A stretch of 52,959 nucleotides of DNA from Deltaproteobacteria bacterium ADurb.Bin207 (GTDB lineage: Bacteria > Myxococcota_A > Polyangia > Polyangiales > Polyangiaceae), in contig MWCO01000039.1 in assembly GCA_002070115.1 (NCBI GenBank), positions 1-52,959 of the forward strand, in the 5' to 3' direction. Positions 1 to 8,969 of the stretch are shown here, in pieces (position 1 is the first letter of the stretch; each line of letters starts with the position of its first letter). The notes under the pieces were generated by a model. The model was given only the letters and a program-made list of their open reading frames with translations, was not told the DNA's origin and did no database searches. The translations under genes were made by a program, and so were the position numbers.

Positions 1-1
1 C

Positions 2-1552
2 CCGCCCCTTTCTCCCCACGTCACCACCGGCGGACGCCACGCCTGCGCCTTGCACGACGACGCCACTGTCGAATGCTGGGGCGCCAATGAATTCGAACAA
101 GCCAAGCCCCCCCTCACCCAAGACTTCCACCATGTTTCCGCGGGCGATAACCATACCTGCGGCATTCACAACGACGGCCTATTGGCTTGCTGGGGCAAAT
201 CGACGGTCTTCGCCAACGCTCCGTTGACCCGCTTCGTCCAGGTCACCTCGGGAGGTACTTTCAGTTGCGTTCGTGCCGGCAACGGCGCGGTTTCCTGCTT
301 CGGCGAACCTCCCTGGGACCTGTATCATCCTGCCGGAACTTTCACCCATATCGCTGCTGGAAAGGATACCCTCTGCGGAGTCAAGACAGACGGAACTATC
401 GAATGCGTTACGCTTTCCGGCGAAAACCGAGGCTCCCCCCCGGCAGGCTCTTACACCAAAGTGTCCTCGGGCTCCACCGCTTTCTGCGCCTTGAAAACCA
501 GTGGATCGGCCGCATGCTGGTCGCATCTTCCCCTGCAACCTCAACCCTCGGGACCCTTTGCCGATATCACCACTTCCGCTGCCGTGGCTTGCGGCCTCAA
601 CAACACCGGCATCGCCTCCTGCTGGACCCATGCCCCTTCTATTCCCCCGCACCGAGAAGACATGGCCCCCGCTTATGCTCTCCGTAGCATCGATACGTCC
701 GACGGCTTCACCTGTGGCATGCGCCCCAGCGAGGAAGTGGTGTGTTGGGGAACGAACCTGGCCGGCCGGACCGCGGTCAATTCCGGCCCCCTGAATCATA
801 TCGCCGCAGGCAATACCTTCACTTGCGCCCGCAAAATAAGTGGACGACCCGTTTGTTGGGGCAGCAACCGCTATGGTCGGGCCTTGCCCCCCGGCGGAAC
901 CTTCACCAAAATCGCGGCCGGCTATTCGCATGCTTGCGGATTGGCGAGCGATGGCTCCGTGTCGTGCTGGGGAGATAATCAGGGGCCCGTGACCTCCGTG
1001 CCGCCCGGCTCCTATAGCGATATCGCCTCCGGAAATGGCTTTTCTTGTGCCATTCGATCGGGACAATTGGTGTGCTGGGGCAATCTCGACAAAACCTTCT
1101 CGCTCGATGCAGGCTCCTATTACGCCGTAACCGCAGGGAAAAAGCATGTTTGCGCCCTCGGCCCGGGAGGTCTCGTCTCCTGCTTCGACCAATATGGTTC
1201 GGTATCATCGCCTGGCACGCTCTTTACGAGCATCGCCTCCAGCGATGGCTTCACCTGCGGTGTGACCCTCACCAACGCCATTCACTGCTGGGGGACAGCA
1301 GCACCCACGCCCCCCTCCATCACCGCCAAACAAGTCACCTGCGGAAGCGCCCATGCCTGCGCCATCAAATCCGACGGCCACGTGGCCTGCTGGGGCGACA
1401 ATAGCCATGGGCAAAGCTCTCCCCCCAACGCGGTTTTCAAGGATATTTCCGCCTTTTCTTACCGCACTTGCGGGATCCGAGAAGACGGCCACGCGCTGTG
1501 CTGGGGCTACGGCGATGCCTCCACGGGAGAAAATATCCCGCCGCTCTGGTAA
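2..1552 (+). CDS. RCC1-repeat beta-propeller protein, 5' end cut by window edge
   Basis: The frame is open from base 2 and the residues before the first internal start codon (TTG at 50) already read as an RCC1 repeat ending (HACAL), so the gene begins upstream of the window. About a dozen repeats of 35-40 residues are visible, each with an aromatic/Val-x-x-G-x-x-H/F-x-C-x-x step followed by G-x-x-x-C-W-G. This is the bacterial RCC1/BLIP-II type seven-bladed propeller repeat, usually found on secreted or surface proteins of myxobacteria and relatives. Nearly every repeat carries two Cys (TCG/ACG and CWG), suggesting disulfides in an exported protein. There is no sorting tail; the protein ends soon after the last repeat. 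Any signal peptide would lie outside the window. Binding partner unknown. Confidence 0.85.
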   Translation, partial: PPLSPHVTTGGRHACALHDDATVECWGANEFEQAKPPLTQDFHHVSAGDNHTCGIHNDGLLACWGKSTVFANAPLTRFVQVTSGGTFSCVRAGNGAVSCFGEPPWDLYHPAGTFTHIAAGKDTLCGVKTDGTIECVTLSGENRGSPPAGSYTKVSSGSTAFCALKTSGSAACWSHLPLQPQPSGPFADITTSAAVACGLNNTGIASCWTHAPSIPPHREDMAPAYALRSIDTSDGFTCGMRPSEEVVCWGTNLAGRTAVNSGPLNHIAAGNTFTCARKISGRPVCWGSNRYGRALPPGGTFTKIAAGYSHACGLASDGSVSCWGDNQGPVTSVPPGSYSDIASGNGFSCAIRSGQLVCWGNLDKTFSLDAGSYYAVTAGKKHVCALGPGGLVSCFDQYGSVSSPGTLFTSIASSDGFTCGVTLTNAIHCWGTAAPTPPSITAKQVTCGSAHACAIKSDGHVACWGDNSHGQSSPPNAVFKDISAFSYRTCGIREDGHALCWGYGDASTGENIPPLW

Positions 1553-1590
1553 GCCTTCCCCAACAATTGACCGAGAATACGCCGAAAATA

Positions 1591-1620
1591 CATCCACAAT
1601 GCATCCAACAATGCATTCAA
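1591..1620. repeat. Short tandem repeat between convergent genes
   Basis: The 75-bp gap between two convergent stop codons holds two and a half direct copies of an 11-12 base unit: CATCCACAATG, CATCCAACAATG, then CATTCAA. Each junction makes an ATGCAT palindrome. No hairpin plus T-run terminator is evident. Function unknown; it could be chance. Confidence 0.4.
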
Positions 1621-1627
1621 CCGTCGT

Positions 1628-3631
1628 TCATGAGCCCCGTCGTCGAAGGACCCACAACGACAAACAAGCGAGCAGACTCCAATAAGCATGCTCTTGGGTT
1701 TTATGGGCACCAACCCAAGAACAAGCGCAAGCATCCGGCTCTTCGCTATACCCGAACGCCGACGAACCTCCCGTTGGTTTGCGGGCGTCGGTTTCGCTCG
1801 CTTCCAGCCCCGCATCCGACGACGATCCGATTTCTGGTTTCGACGAATCCTCGATAGCCACATCGGGTTTCGAGGCTTCCGGTTCAGCCGCATCCGGCTC
1901 AGGCTGTTCGACGTCCTCGGTGCCCGCGTCCGGCTCTTCGGGCTCGGGTTGTTGAACGGTCGAGCGGCTCCAGATGAAGCAATGAACAGTGACGAGATTG
2001 GAGTAACCGTTGTTGTAGCCAGGCCAATCGTACAGGGCATTGGCGCCGCTATAATTCATGTAGCCGCTGTTTTTGTTGCCGTACGGATCGTTGAAGATCG
2101 CCGTATGCTGATCGCTATGGTAGCCGATATCCACGATATAATGGCCCGCGGACGTGATCGAGGTCAGCACGACGAACGGATGCTTGTTATCCACCTCCTT
2201 GATGACCTTGTCCCAGTTGGGAGACCAATCCACGCCGGAATCGACACCGTGAAACCCGATGTAGTCCGCCATGTAGCCCTTGGTGTCTTTCCAATCGTTT
2301 CTAACGATATACCCATATCCACCGTAGCCAAGATTACCGTTGGGGTCCGGTGAGCCGATGTCGAAAGTTTTCCCGTTGATGGTATAAATCTCGGAAACGT
2401 AATTGCCGTAATGGCTCACGTGAGACGAAGGTACATTGACGGTCGTGTCCCAGAAATCGATCACACCGTAATAGGCGAGGGTCATGATGGCGGAAGTGGC
2501 ATTGCAAGCCCAATGGCCGTTGAAGTGGTTGGGCGTGTCATACACCTGGTGCAAATAGGGGACATCGTCGATTTTTACGGGTTTTTGACGCCATCCGGTG
2601 ACGGGCGGCGGCACGACGTTCGGACGAGCAGGGCGAAGCAACGCTCGAAGATCTCGATGCGATTTTACCTTCTCGCTCAGGGGTCGAGCCGCGGAAAACG
2701 AAGTCGATCCATTCCATGACCGGGCGATGAACGGCTCGGTTTGCGGTGCCGAACGAAATACAATCGTGGTGTCGTTGGGGGAAAGGCGAGTGTCATAACC
2801 TTGCACGCCGGGCAACATCCGACGCTCCGTTCCATCGAAACGTACGGTCTGGACCGTGGTCTGGGGAGGTTGACCATCGCCTTTGGGCACTGGCAACTCC
2901 GTAAAAATGATGTGTTGCCCATCGGCAAGCCACGATGGTGACGTGCCGCGCCCAAGCCGATGAACCGTTTGCCGCTCGAGGTCCACACAAGATACGTTCC
3001 CATCCACGCCGCTGAGCAAAATACGCCGGCCATCCGAAGACCACACAGGACCATACGATGGACCTTGTGCGATCTGCCGTCGTTGGTCGCTTTGCCGATC
3101 CAACAACCAGATCGAATCGTCGGAAGCGTTGAAAACAAGCTGTTTCCCATCGGGAGATAAGGCTACCAGGTTGACGTATTGCGGAAGCGTATGACGCGTG
3201 ACGAATCCGTTATCGTCGATCACCACCGCCTCGTGGCCGAGCGTGAAAGCAACGTGTCCTTGGGCGGAAAAAGAGGGAACGCCCGCGAGGGATGAAGGAG
3301 CAGCCAGCGATTGAACGACGCCCGTGGTTGCATCGTATACGGCTGGTTCTTGCAGGAAACCATCCCCGTGAGGATGCAATATCTTGAAACCCAATCGGGT
3401 TCCATCGGGCGACCAGGAAAAAGCATGGCCGCTCGAGGGTGAATCGGTCAGCGTCGACAGCATACCCGTACGAAGATCGAGCACTCTCACCCCACGCTCG
3501 TCGTCAGCGGACATGGCGAGCAAGTTGCCGTCGGAGGAGAATCCCATCTCCGCGCGCGCGGTCATACCCACGCAAGCGATGGCAACACCCAGGGATAGTG
3601 CAGAGCAAGCACGAAGGATTCGAGAAGTCAT
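1628..3631 (-). CDS. Secreted beta-propeller / C39-like cysteine peptidase with MYXO-CTERM tail
   Basis: Start chosen at ATG 3631 (667 aa): AAGGTGG lies just upstream and the next residues form a signal peptide (basic SR, hydrophobic core, TARA-E cleavage). Residues about 25-330 are TolB/WD40-like propeller repeats (SPDG, SWSPDGTRLGF, SDGRRI). Residues about 350-530 look like a peptidase C39-like fold: Cys376 in HWACNATS, His497 in GHYIVDIGYH, Asp515 in NDPYGN, a plausible catalytic triad. A long Asp/Glu/Pro/Ser linker follows, then a MYXO-CTERM signature: C635-A-C637, a hydrophobic helix and an RRR end. Family knowledge says such tails are processed by myxosortase and proteins are placed on the outer surface. 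The substrate is unknown. It is convergent with the RCC1 gene and divergent from glnS. Confidence 0.85.
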   Translation of the reverse strand: MTSRILRACSALSLGVAIACVGMTARAEMGFSSDGNLLAMSADDERGVRVLDLRTGMLSTLTDSPSSGHAFSWSPDGTRLGFKILHPHGDGFLQEPAVYDATTGVVQSLAAPSSLAGVPSFSAQGHVAFTLGHEAVVIDDNGFVTRHTLPQYVNLVALSPDGKQLVFNASDDSIWLLDRQSDQRRQIAQGPSYGPVWSSDGRRILLSGVDGNVSCVDLERQTVHRLGRGTSPSWLADGQHIIFTELPVPKGDGQPPQTTVQTVRFDGTERRMLPGVQGYDTRLSPNDTTIVFRSAPQTEPFIARSWNGSTSFSAARPLSEKVKSHRDLRALLRPARPNVVPPPVTGWRQKPVKIDDVPYLHQVYDTPNHFNGHWACNATSAIMTLAYYGVIDFWDTTVNVPSSHVSHYGNYVSEIYTINGKTFDIGSPDPNGNLGYGGYGYIVRNDWKDTKGYMADYIGFHGVDSGVDWSPNWDKVIKEVDNKHPFVVLTSITSAGHYIVDIGYHSDQHTAIFNDPYGNKNSGYMNYSGANALYDWPGYNNGYSNLVTVHCFIWSRSTVQQPEPEEPDAGTEDVEQPEPDAAEPEASKPDVAIEDSSKPEIGSSSDAGLEASETDARKPTGGSSAFGYSEEPDACACSWVGAHKTQEHAYWSLLACLSLWVLRRRGS

Positions 3632-3918
3632 CGGCATACCACCTTTGGACACGTACAAGCAACTGTCGTGCCATTCATCCAAGACAGGAGGAGACCACGC
3701 ATGAGCCGAAATGATAAGGCAAAATCCACCGCCCGGGAGATGCAATATCCCAGTGAGATCCGGCAGATCCGCAACGATCTTCGGGGCGAAAGCAAGGCGT
3801 AGGGGAGCCATGGCCCGCCTTCAGGCAATGGCCCATGGTCTCGACAGTTGCCGAAGCTCGACGCTCGGGGTATTCCGCGCGTGCATGAATGCTGCCAAGG
3901 CAGCAAAGGAGTTCTGCC

Positions 3919-6258
3919 GTGAACGATGACACCTGCGCTTCGATTAGCGAGTCCGTTGACTTCATCCGCGCCATGATCGCCGCGGACAACGCGTCAGGAA
4001 AGTACGGCGGACGCGTGGTGACGCGCTTTCCTCCGGAACCCAACGGATACTTGCATATCGGACATGCCAAGTCCATCTGCCTGAACTTCGGTATCGCCGC
4101 CGAAAATCAGGGCGTCTGCCACCTGCGCTTCGACGACACCAATCCCACCACGGAAGATACGGAATACGTCGAGTCCATTCAAAACGACGTTCGCTGGCTC
4201 GGCTTCGACTGGGGGCCCCATCTATATCATGCCTCCGACTACTTCCAACAACTCTACGACTTCGCGGTCGAACTCATTCGACGCGGCAAAGCCTATGTGG
4301 ATAGTTCGACCGAAGAGCAGATCCGACAACGACGGGGAACCATCAATGAACCGGGCACCCCCGGACCGTATCGAGATCGGTCGATCGAGGAAAATATCAA
4401 TTTATTCGATAGGATGCGACGTGGTGAGTTCGATGACGGCACGCATGTCCTTCGCGCCAAAATCGACCTGGCCGCCACGAATATGAAGATGCGTGACCCG
4501 CTGTTGTACCGTATCCGAAAAGGGGCACATCATTATCGCACGGGGGATACTTGGTGCATCTACCCGTTTTATGATTTCGCCCATTGCCTTTCGGATGCCA
4601 TCGAAAACATCACGCATTCGATTTGCACACTCGAATTCGAGAACAACAGAGAATTATACGATTGGGTGTTGGACAACGTGGGATTGATGCCACCGCGCCC
4701 CGAGCAGACGGAATTCGCACGCCTGAACTTGACGTATACCGTCATGAGCAAACGCAAGCTGCTGCGACTCGTGCAAGAAAAGCACGTCAAAGGGTGGGAC
4801 GACCCGCGTATGCCCACGCTTTCGGGGCTGCGACGGCGTGGTGTTCGTCCCTCGGCCATTCGCGCCTTTTGCCAAGAGATCGGTGTGGCGCGAACCCATA
4901 ACGTCATCGATTTGGCCCGATTCGAACATATCATCCGCGATGACCTCAACCTCGATGTCCCCCGCGTGATGTGCGTGCTTCGTCCCATCGAGGTGATCAT
5001 CGACAACTACCCCGAAGATCTCGTCGAGACGTTGGAAGCGCCCTATTATCCGCGTGATGTGCCGCGACAGGGAACGCGCGCCGTCCCGTTCTCCCGTCGC
5101 TTGCTGATCGAGCGAGATGATTTCGAGGAAAGTCCGCCCAAAGGGTGGTTCCGTCTCGCTCCCGGCACCGAAGTACGCCTTCGTTACGCCTACATCATTC
5201 GGTGTGAACGAGTCGTCAAAGACGATGCGGGGCGAGTCATTCGACTTCATTGCTCCTACGATCCCAACAGCCGGGGAGGGCAGGCGTCGAGCGACAAAAA
5301 AGTCAAAGGCACCATCCATTGGGTTTCGGAAAACCACGCGGTTCGGGTGCAAGTACGACTGTACGATCGCCTTTTCGTATCTGAATCACCGGACGCCGAA
5401 GATGGTGATTTCGTGCGCGCCTTGAACCCTTCATCGCTGGAAATCGTCGAGGATGCGTGTCTCGAACCCGCCGCTGCCGCGGCGATTGGCACCGAGTTTT
5501 CTCATCTCCAATTCGAACGACAAGGTTACTTCTCGCTCGACCCGGATAGCCAACCTCACGCCCTCGTCTTCAACCGTGTCGTAACCCTTCGCGATAGCTG
5601 GGGAAAACGACAGGAAAAAGAAACGGTTCCGCAGACTCCCCCGACGAATGCCCCCTCCCCTCGCTCCGCCTCCTCGTCGAAACCAACGACGGCAGAAACG
5701 GATGTCGAGCAGGAGCTTTCCGACGATCAAAAAGCCCTTCGCGATCGAATCGTGGCCAAAGGCGTTCCCTCCCGAGAGGCTCGACTCATCGCTTGTCACC
5801 CGGGGTTGGCAGAGTTTTTCGAGGATGCTTGCGACGAAGCAAGCGACGCACGGGCGGTTGCCAAGTGGATCGTCAATGAGCTTCTTCGCGAACTCAAAAG
5901 CCGCGTGCTTTCAAGCCTTGCTTTCGATGGCAAAGACCTTGGACGCCTCGTTGCACTCGTGACCCAAGGCACGATCACGCATACGGCAGGAAAAGAGGTG
6001 TTTGCGGCGATGCTCGCGGGACAAGGCAAACCAGAAGCGATCGTCGGCCAGCGGGGGCTCGAACAAAGCACATCGGCAAGCGACCTTGCCGGTATCATCG
6101 ATCGGGTGTTGCACGAACATGCTGGGGAAGTCGCCGCTTACCGAGCCGGAAAAGTGGCGCTGATGGGCTTTTTCGTCGGCCTGGTCATGCGAGAAAGCCA
6201 GGGCAAAGCCAACCCGTCATCCGTTCGTAGCCTCCTGCAAGCGAAACTCGATGCGTGA
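3919..6258 (+). CDS. glnS: Glutaminyl-tRNA synthetase with GatB/YqeY-like C-terminal domain
   Basis: Charges tRNA-Gln with glutamine in the cytoplasm. GTG start at 3919 chosen because AAGGAG ends 7 bases upstream; an ATG at 3889 has no such site. The class I signatures are clear: PPEPNGYLHIGHA with HIGH near residues 46-49, and VMSKRKL (the KMSKS loop) near 275-281. The catalytic core and two beta-barrel anticodon-binding domains run to about residue 560. A Pro/Ser/Thr linker then leads to about 190 residues (QELSDDQKALRDRIV to the end) of GatB/YqeY type, the tRNA-binding tail also known in Deinococcus GlnRS. At 779 aa it is much longer than E. coli GlnRS (about 550 aa) for that reason. Monocistronic; the downstream gene is convergent. 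Confidence 0.95.
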   Translation: MNDDTCASISESVDFIRAMIAADNASGKYGGRVVTRFPPEPNGYLHIGHAKSICLNFGIAAENQGVCHLRFDDTNPTTEDTEYVESIQNDVRWLGFDWGPHLYHASDYFQQLYDFAVELIRRGKAYVDSSTEEQIRQRRGTINEPGTPGPYRDRSIEENINLFDRMRRGEFDDGTHVLRAKIDLAATNMKMRDPLLYRIRKGAHHYRTGDTWCIYPFYDFAHCLSDAIENITHSICTLEFENNRELYDWVLDNVGLMPPRPEQTEFARLNLTYTVMSKRKLLRLVQEKHVKGWDDPRMPTLSGLRRRGVRPSAIRAFCQEIGVARTHNVIDLARFEHIIRDDLNLDVPRVMCVLRPIEVIIDNYPEDLVETLEAPYYPRDVPRQGTRAVPFSRRLLIERDDFEESPPKGWFRLAPGTEVRLRYAYIIRCERVVKDDAGRVIRLHCSYDPNSRGGQASSDKKVKGTIHWVSENHAVRVQVRLYDRLFVSESPDAEDGDFVRALNPSSLEIVEDACLEPAAAAAIGTEFSHLQFERQGYFSLDPDSQPHALVFNRVVTLRDSWGKRQEKETVPQTPPTNAPSPRSASSSKPTTAETDVEQELSDDQKALRDRIVAKGVPSREARLIACHPGLAEFFEDACDEASDARAVAKWIVNELLRELKSRVLSSLAFDGKDLGRLVALVTQGTITHTAGKEVFAAMLAGQGKPEAIVGQRGLEQSTSASDLAGIIDRVLHEHAGEVAAYRAGKVALMGFFVGLVMRESQGKANPSSVRSLLQAKLDA

Positions 6259-6325
6259 GCATCGACGATGGCAAAGGGCAAGCCTTCCGTTTCGACTTCG
6301 AAACCGAGCCTGCCCGTTCATTCGA

Positions 6326-6356
6326 TAACTATTTATATTTATTAGAGTTTCTATAA
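6326..6356 (+). repeat. AT-rich boundary motif, copy 1
   Basis: An AT-rich stretch beginning TAACTATTTATATTTATT fills most of the short gap between the convergent stop codons of glnS and the histidine kinase. It is a diverged member of the recurring motif best seen at 16227, 38024 and 50475. A small hairpin (GTTTCG-ACTT-CGAAAC, 6289-6304) precedes it. Together they may serve as a bidirectional terminator; this is inference. Confidence 0.4.
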
Positions 6357-8642
6357 AGCGGTCGCGAGACGAACCAACTCCTCACCGTCGAGGATTCTGC
6401 GAACGGCGATGGCGAGCGCGTCGGTCGAATAGGGTTTTTCCAAAAAGTGGATGTTCTCTTCGAGCACGCCGTGATGCACGATGACATCAGCGGTATACCC
6501 CGAGGAAAACAGCACTTTCATCGTGGGGAAAAGGGATAATAGTTGGTCCGCGAGCCATCGCCCGTTGTGTTCGGGCAACACCACGTCCGTGAGCAATAGG
6601 TCGATCTCACCGTTGTGGCACGAAGCCGCTTCGAGAGCCGATGACACGGATTCGAAAGAAAAAATTCGGTAGCCGAGCTGCGAAAGCACATCGCCCGCAA
6701 GTCGTCGTACGCCCTCATCATCTTCCACCAGAAAGATGGTTTCTGTTCCGCCTTTCACGGTGGGAAGGTGGGTGGAGAGCCCCAAGGAAGTCGGCTTGAC
6801 GTGAAGGGCAGGCAAGTAGACTTTGAAGGTCGTTCCCTGTCCGGGTTCGGAATAAAAAGCGATCGAGCCCCCATGCTGGCGAATCAAACCATGCACCATG
6901 GCGAGCCCGAGCCCCGTGCCTTGGCCTGGCGGTTTGGTCGTGAAAAACGGCTCGAAAACCGATGCTTTCACCTCAGGGGTCATGCCGCAACCCGTGTCAC
7001 TGACCGCCAACATCACGTGGGGGCCCACGGTGGCTTCAGGATGATTCTCACAATAGGTCTTGTCGAGCTGCACGTGGGACGTCTCGAGCGTGAGGGTTCC
7101 GCCCTCCGGCATGGCGTCGCGCGCGTTGACCGCGAGATTGATGAGAACTTGTTCGATCTGGTTCGGATCGACCTTCACCGACCAAAGGTTCGCATGCAAC
7201 ACCTTCCGAAGCCGAATGTTTTCGCCGAGAAGACGTTCGAGCAGACGGGAAGCATTGTCGACCAATTCGTTGAGGTCCACGACACGCGGTTCGATGATTT
7301 TTTGACGGGATAGGGCGAGCAGGTGACGTGTCAAGTCCGCGGCTTTGCGCCCAGCGGAATGGGCTTCGCGCAATCTTGCAAGACGCGGGTCTCCAGGTTC
7401 CAACTGCATCGTCACAAGGTCGAGGTTGCCGAGGATTGCGGTCAGGATGTTATTGAAATCATGAGCGATTCCTCCAGCGAGCCTTCCCAGCGATTCGAGC
7501 TTTTGGGATTGTTGAAGCTGCTGGGCCAGCCGCTCTTGTTCAGCCGCGGCAAGACGTTGGGCCGTGATGTCTTCGGAGATTCCGAATCCATGGATGGTTC
7601 CGTTCGGGCCGAGTCTTCCCACCCCTGAGGTTCGGATCCAGGCCGAGGTTCCGTCGGCGCGCTGCAGACGATACTCGACTTGATGATTGGTGCCTGGGTG
7701 TTGAAAACTCAACGCGATTTCATGTTGCACATGGGCGATATCTTCCGGATGGATTCGCGCCATCAATCCGTCCCAATCGTTGCGCAACGTTCCCTCGGGC
7801 AGACGTAAAATCCGGTCGACTTCCAGCGAAATATAGGCGTCCGTGGCCTTGCCCTGGTCGAAGGTAACCCACCAAATCACCACCGGAATCACCGCCATGG
7901 CCTCATCGAAACGCTTATGGGCCGCCCGTAAGGCAGCCTCCGCTCGCTTCAATTTCGTGATGTCCTGCCAGGCCGTGACCGCACATTTTCGCCCGTCGAT
8001 ATCGAGTTGGCGCGCCGACGTCAGCCCAAACGAAATCGAACCATCCGCTTTCGTCGTCTGAACTTCTTCCGCTTCGAGATACCCATCCGTCAGCAACTTG
8101 GTCTTCAATTCCAAAGCGTTATCCGCGGGAACGATTCCGATTTGTTCCGCGGTTTTGCCGAGAATCTCTTTTTCGTCACGCCTTTGGGACTTGCAGAATT
8201 GACGACTCACCTGGATGAATTGGCTGGTCGTCATGTCGATGACCGAAACGACATGCGGGCTTTCCACGAAAAGCTGATTGAGCGCTTGCTCTCTTTTCAC
8301 TCGCTGGGTGATGTCACGCACGATTTCTAGCGTGGCCGTATCTCGTGACTCCGGGGCGATGCCATTCATCGACCAGTCGAGGAAAAGCGTTCGGTCCCGC
8401 ACGCAGACCTTCTGCGTACCGCGAAAGATGCGACCCGCTCGCGCTTGCGTCACCGCTTCGGTTCGCCACGAGCCATCTTCGAACTGCAGAAATTGCTCGA
8501 GAGGATGGCCGAGGACATCCTGTCGAGACCACTCGAAAAGCTGCTCGGCCATGAGATTCCACCGGGCGATGCGCCCATCGGAACCAATGACGAAAGCCGC
8601 GTCAGGCAGTTCATCGAGATCGATGTCGAACCATGATCGCAT
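6351..8642 (-). CDS. Hybrid sensor histidine kinase (three PAS, HisKA, HATPase, receiver)
   Basis: A soluble 763-residue signalling protein with no membrane segment. Three PAS-like domains lie at about 10-115, 120-235 and 245-365 (the last ends in the PAC-like GISEDITAQ). HisKA carries the phospho-His at 394 in IAHDFNN. The ATPase domain shows the N box (NLAVNARDA, Asn507), DTGCGMT and GQGTGLGLAMV. A C-terminal receiver starts at about 634 with acidic LVEDDE, phospho-acceptor Asp686 in LLLTD, SSGYT and the KP of EKPY. No response regulator or transcription factor gene is adjacent, so it is an orphan. The input signal is not evident; no haem- or flavin-binding PAS residues were recognised. The start is upstream of the first PAS domain, with no clear ribosome site. 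Confidence 0.93.
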   Translation of the reverse strand: MRSWFDIDLDELPDAAFVIGSDGRIARWNLMAEQLFEWSRQDVLGHPLEQFLQFEDGSWRTEAVTQARAGRIFRGTQKVCVRDRTLFLDWSMNGIAPESRDTATLEIVRDITQRVKREQALNQLFVESPHVVSVIDMTTSQFIQVSRQFCKSQRRDEKEILGKTAEQIGIVPADNALELKTKLLTDGYLEAEEVQTTKADGSISFGLTSARQLDIDGRKCAVTAWQDITKLKRAEAALRAAHKRFDEAMAVIPVVIWWVTFDQGKATDAYISLEVDRILRLPEGTLRNDWDGLMARIHPEDIAHVQHEIALSFQHPGTNHQVEYRLQRADGTSAWIRTSGVGRLGPNGTIHGFGISEDITAQRLAAAEQERLAQQLQQSQKLESLGRLAGGIAHDFNNILTAILGNLDLVTMQLEPGDPRLARLREAHSAGRKAADLTRHLLALSRQKIIEPRVVDLNELVDNASRLLERLLGENIRLRKVLHANLWSVKVDPNQIEQVLINLAVNARDAMPEGGTLTLETSHVQLDKTYCENHPEATVGPHVMLAVSDTGCGMTPEVKASVFEPFFTTKPPGQGTGLGLAMVHGLIRQHGGSIAFYSEPGQGTTFKVYLPALHVKPTSLGLSTHLPTVKGGTETIFLVEDDEGVRRLAGDVLSQLGYRIFSFESVSSALEAASCHNGEIDLLLTDVVLPEHNGRWLADQLLSLFPTMKVLFSSGYTADVIVHHGVLEENIHFLEKPYSTDALAIAVRRILDGEELVRLATAL

Positions 8643-8969
8643 TGTCTCCCCCGAGCGAGTGAGAGAACCGGATCATAAAGCAAGGAGGATGAAGCGGCTA
8701 GGGGTATCACCGAACGATTATTCATTTCGCCCTGCCCGAAACGTTGCTCACCACGTTGCCCGATACAAGAATGCATGTCGTGTTGCTCATGCCGTCGATC
8801 GAGCGCTCGCCCGATCGGTTCCCCAGGGGCATGCCCACGCAAGGGAAAGGCAATTGTGCGACATCGCCTCTTAGAAATAAAAACTATGTAATTTCAATTG
8901 CTTATGGCAGTCGTGGCGATTGGGGGCAGCCGTAGGGGAGGGGAGGGAATCGACGGCTTCCGCTCCAAC
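8643..8969. other. Intergenic region upstream of the histidine kinase
   Basis: No gene is supported in these 327 bases; open frames here are short and lack family similarity. On the minus strand a TATGAT hexamer at 8673-8678 could be a -10 box for the kinase, but no good -35 accompanies it. Bases 8878-8907 are AT-rich (AACTATGTAATTTCAATTG) and are a weak relative of the boundary motif, lying just downstream of the amylase stop. Confidence 0.35.

Noticed and set aside
179..1192. Minus-strand open frame of 337 codons
   Set aside because: Antisense of RCC1 repeats; Gly/Ala/Arg-rich with no family similarity.
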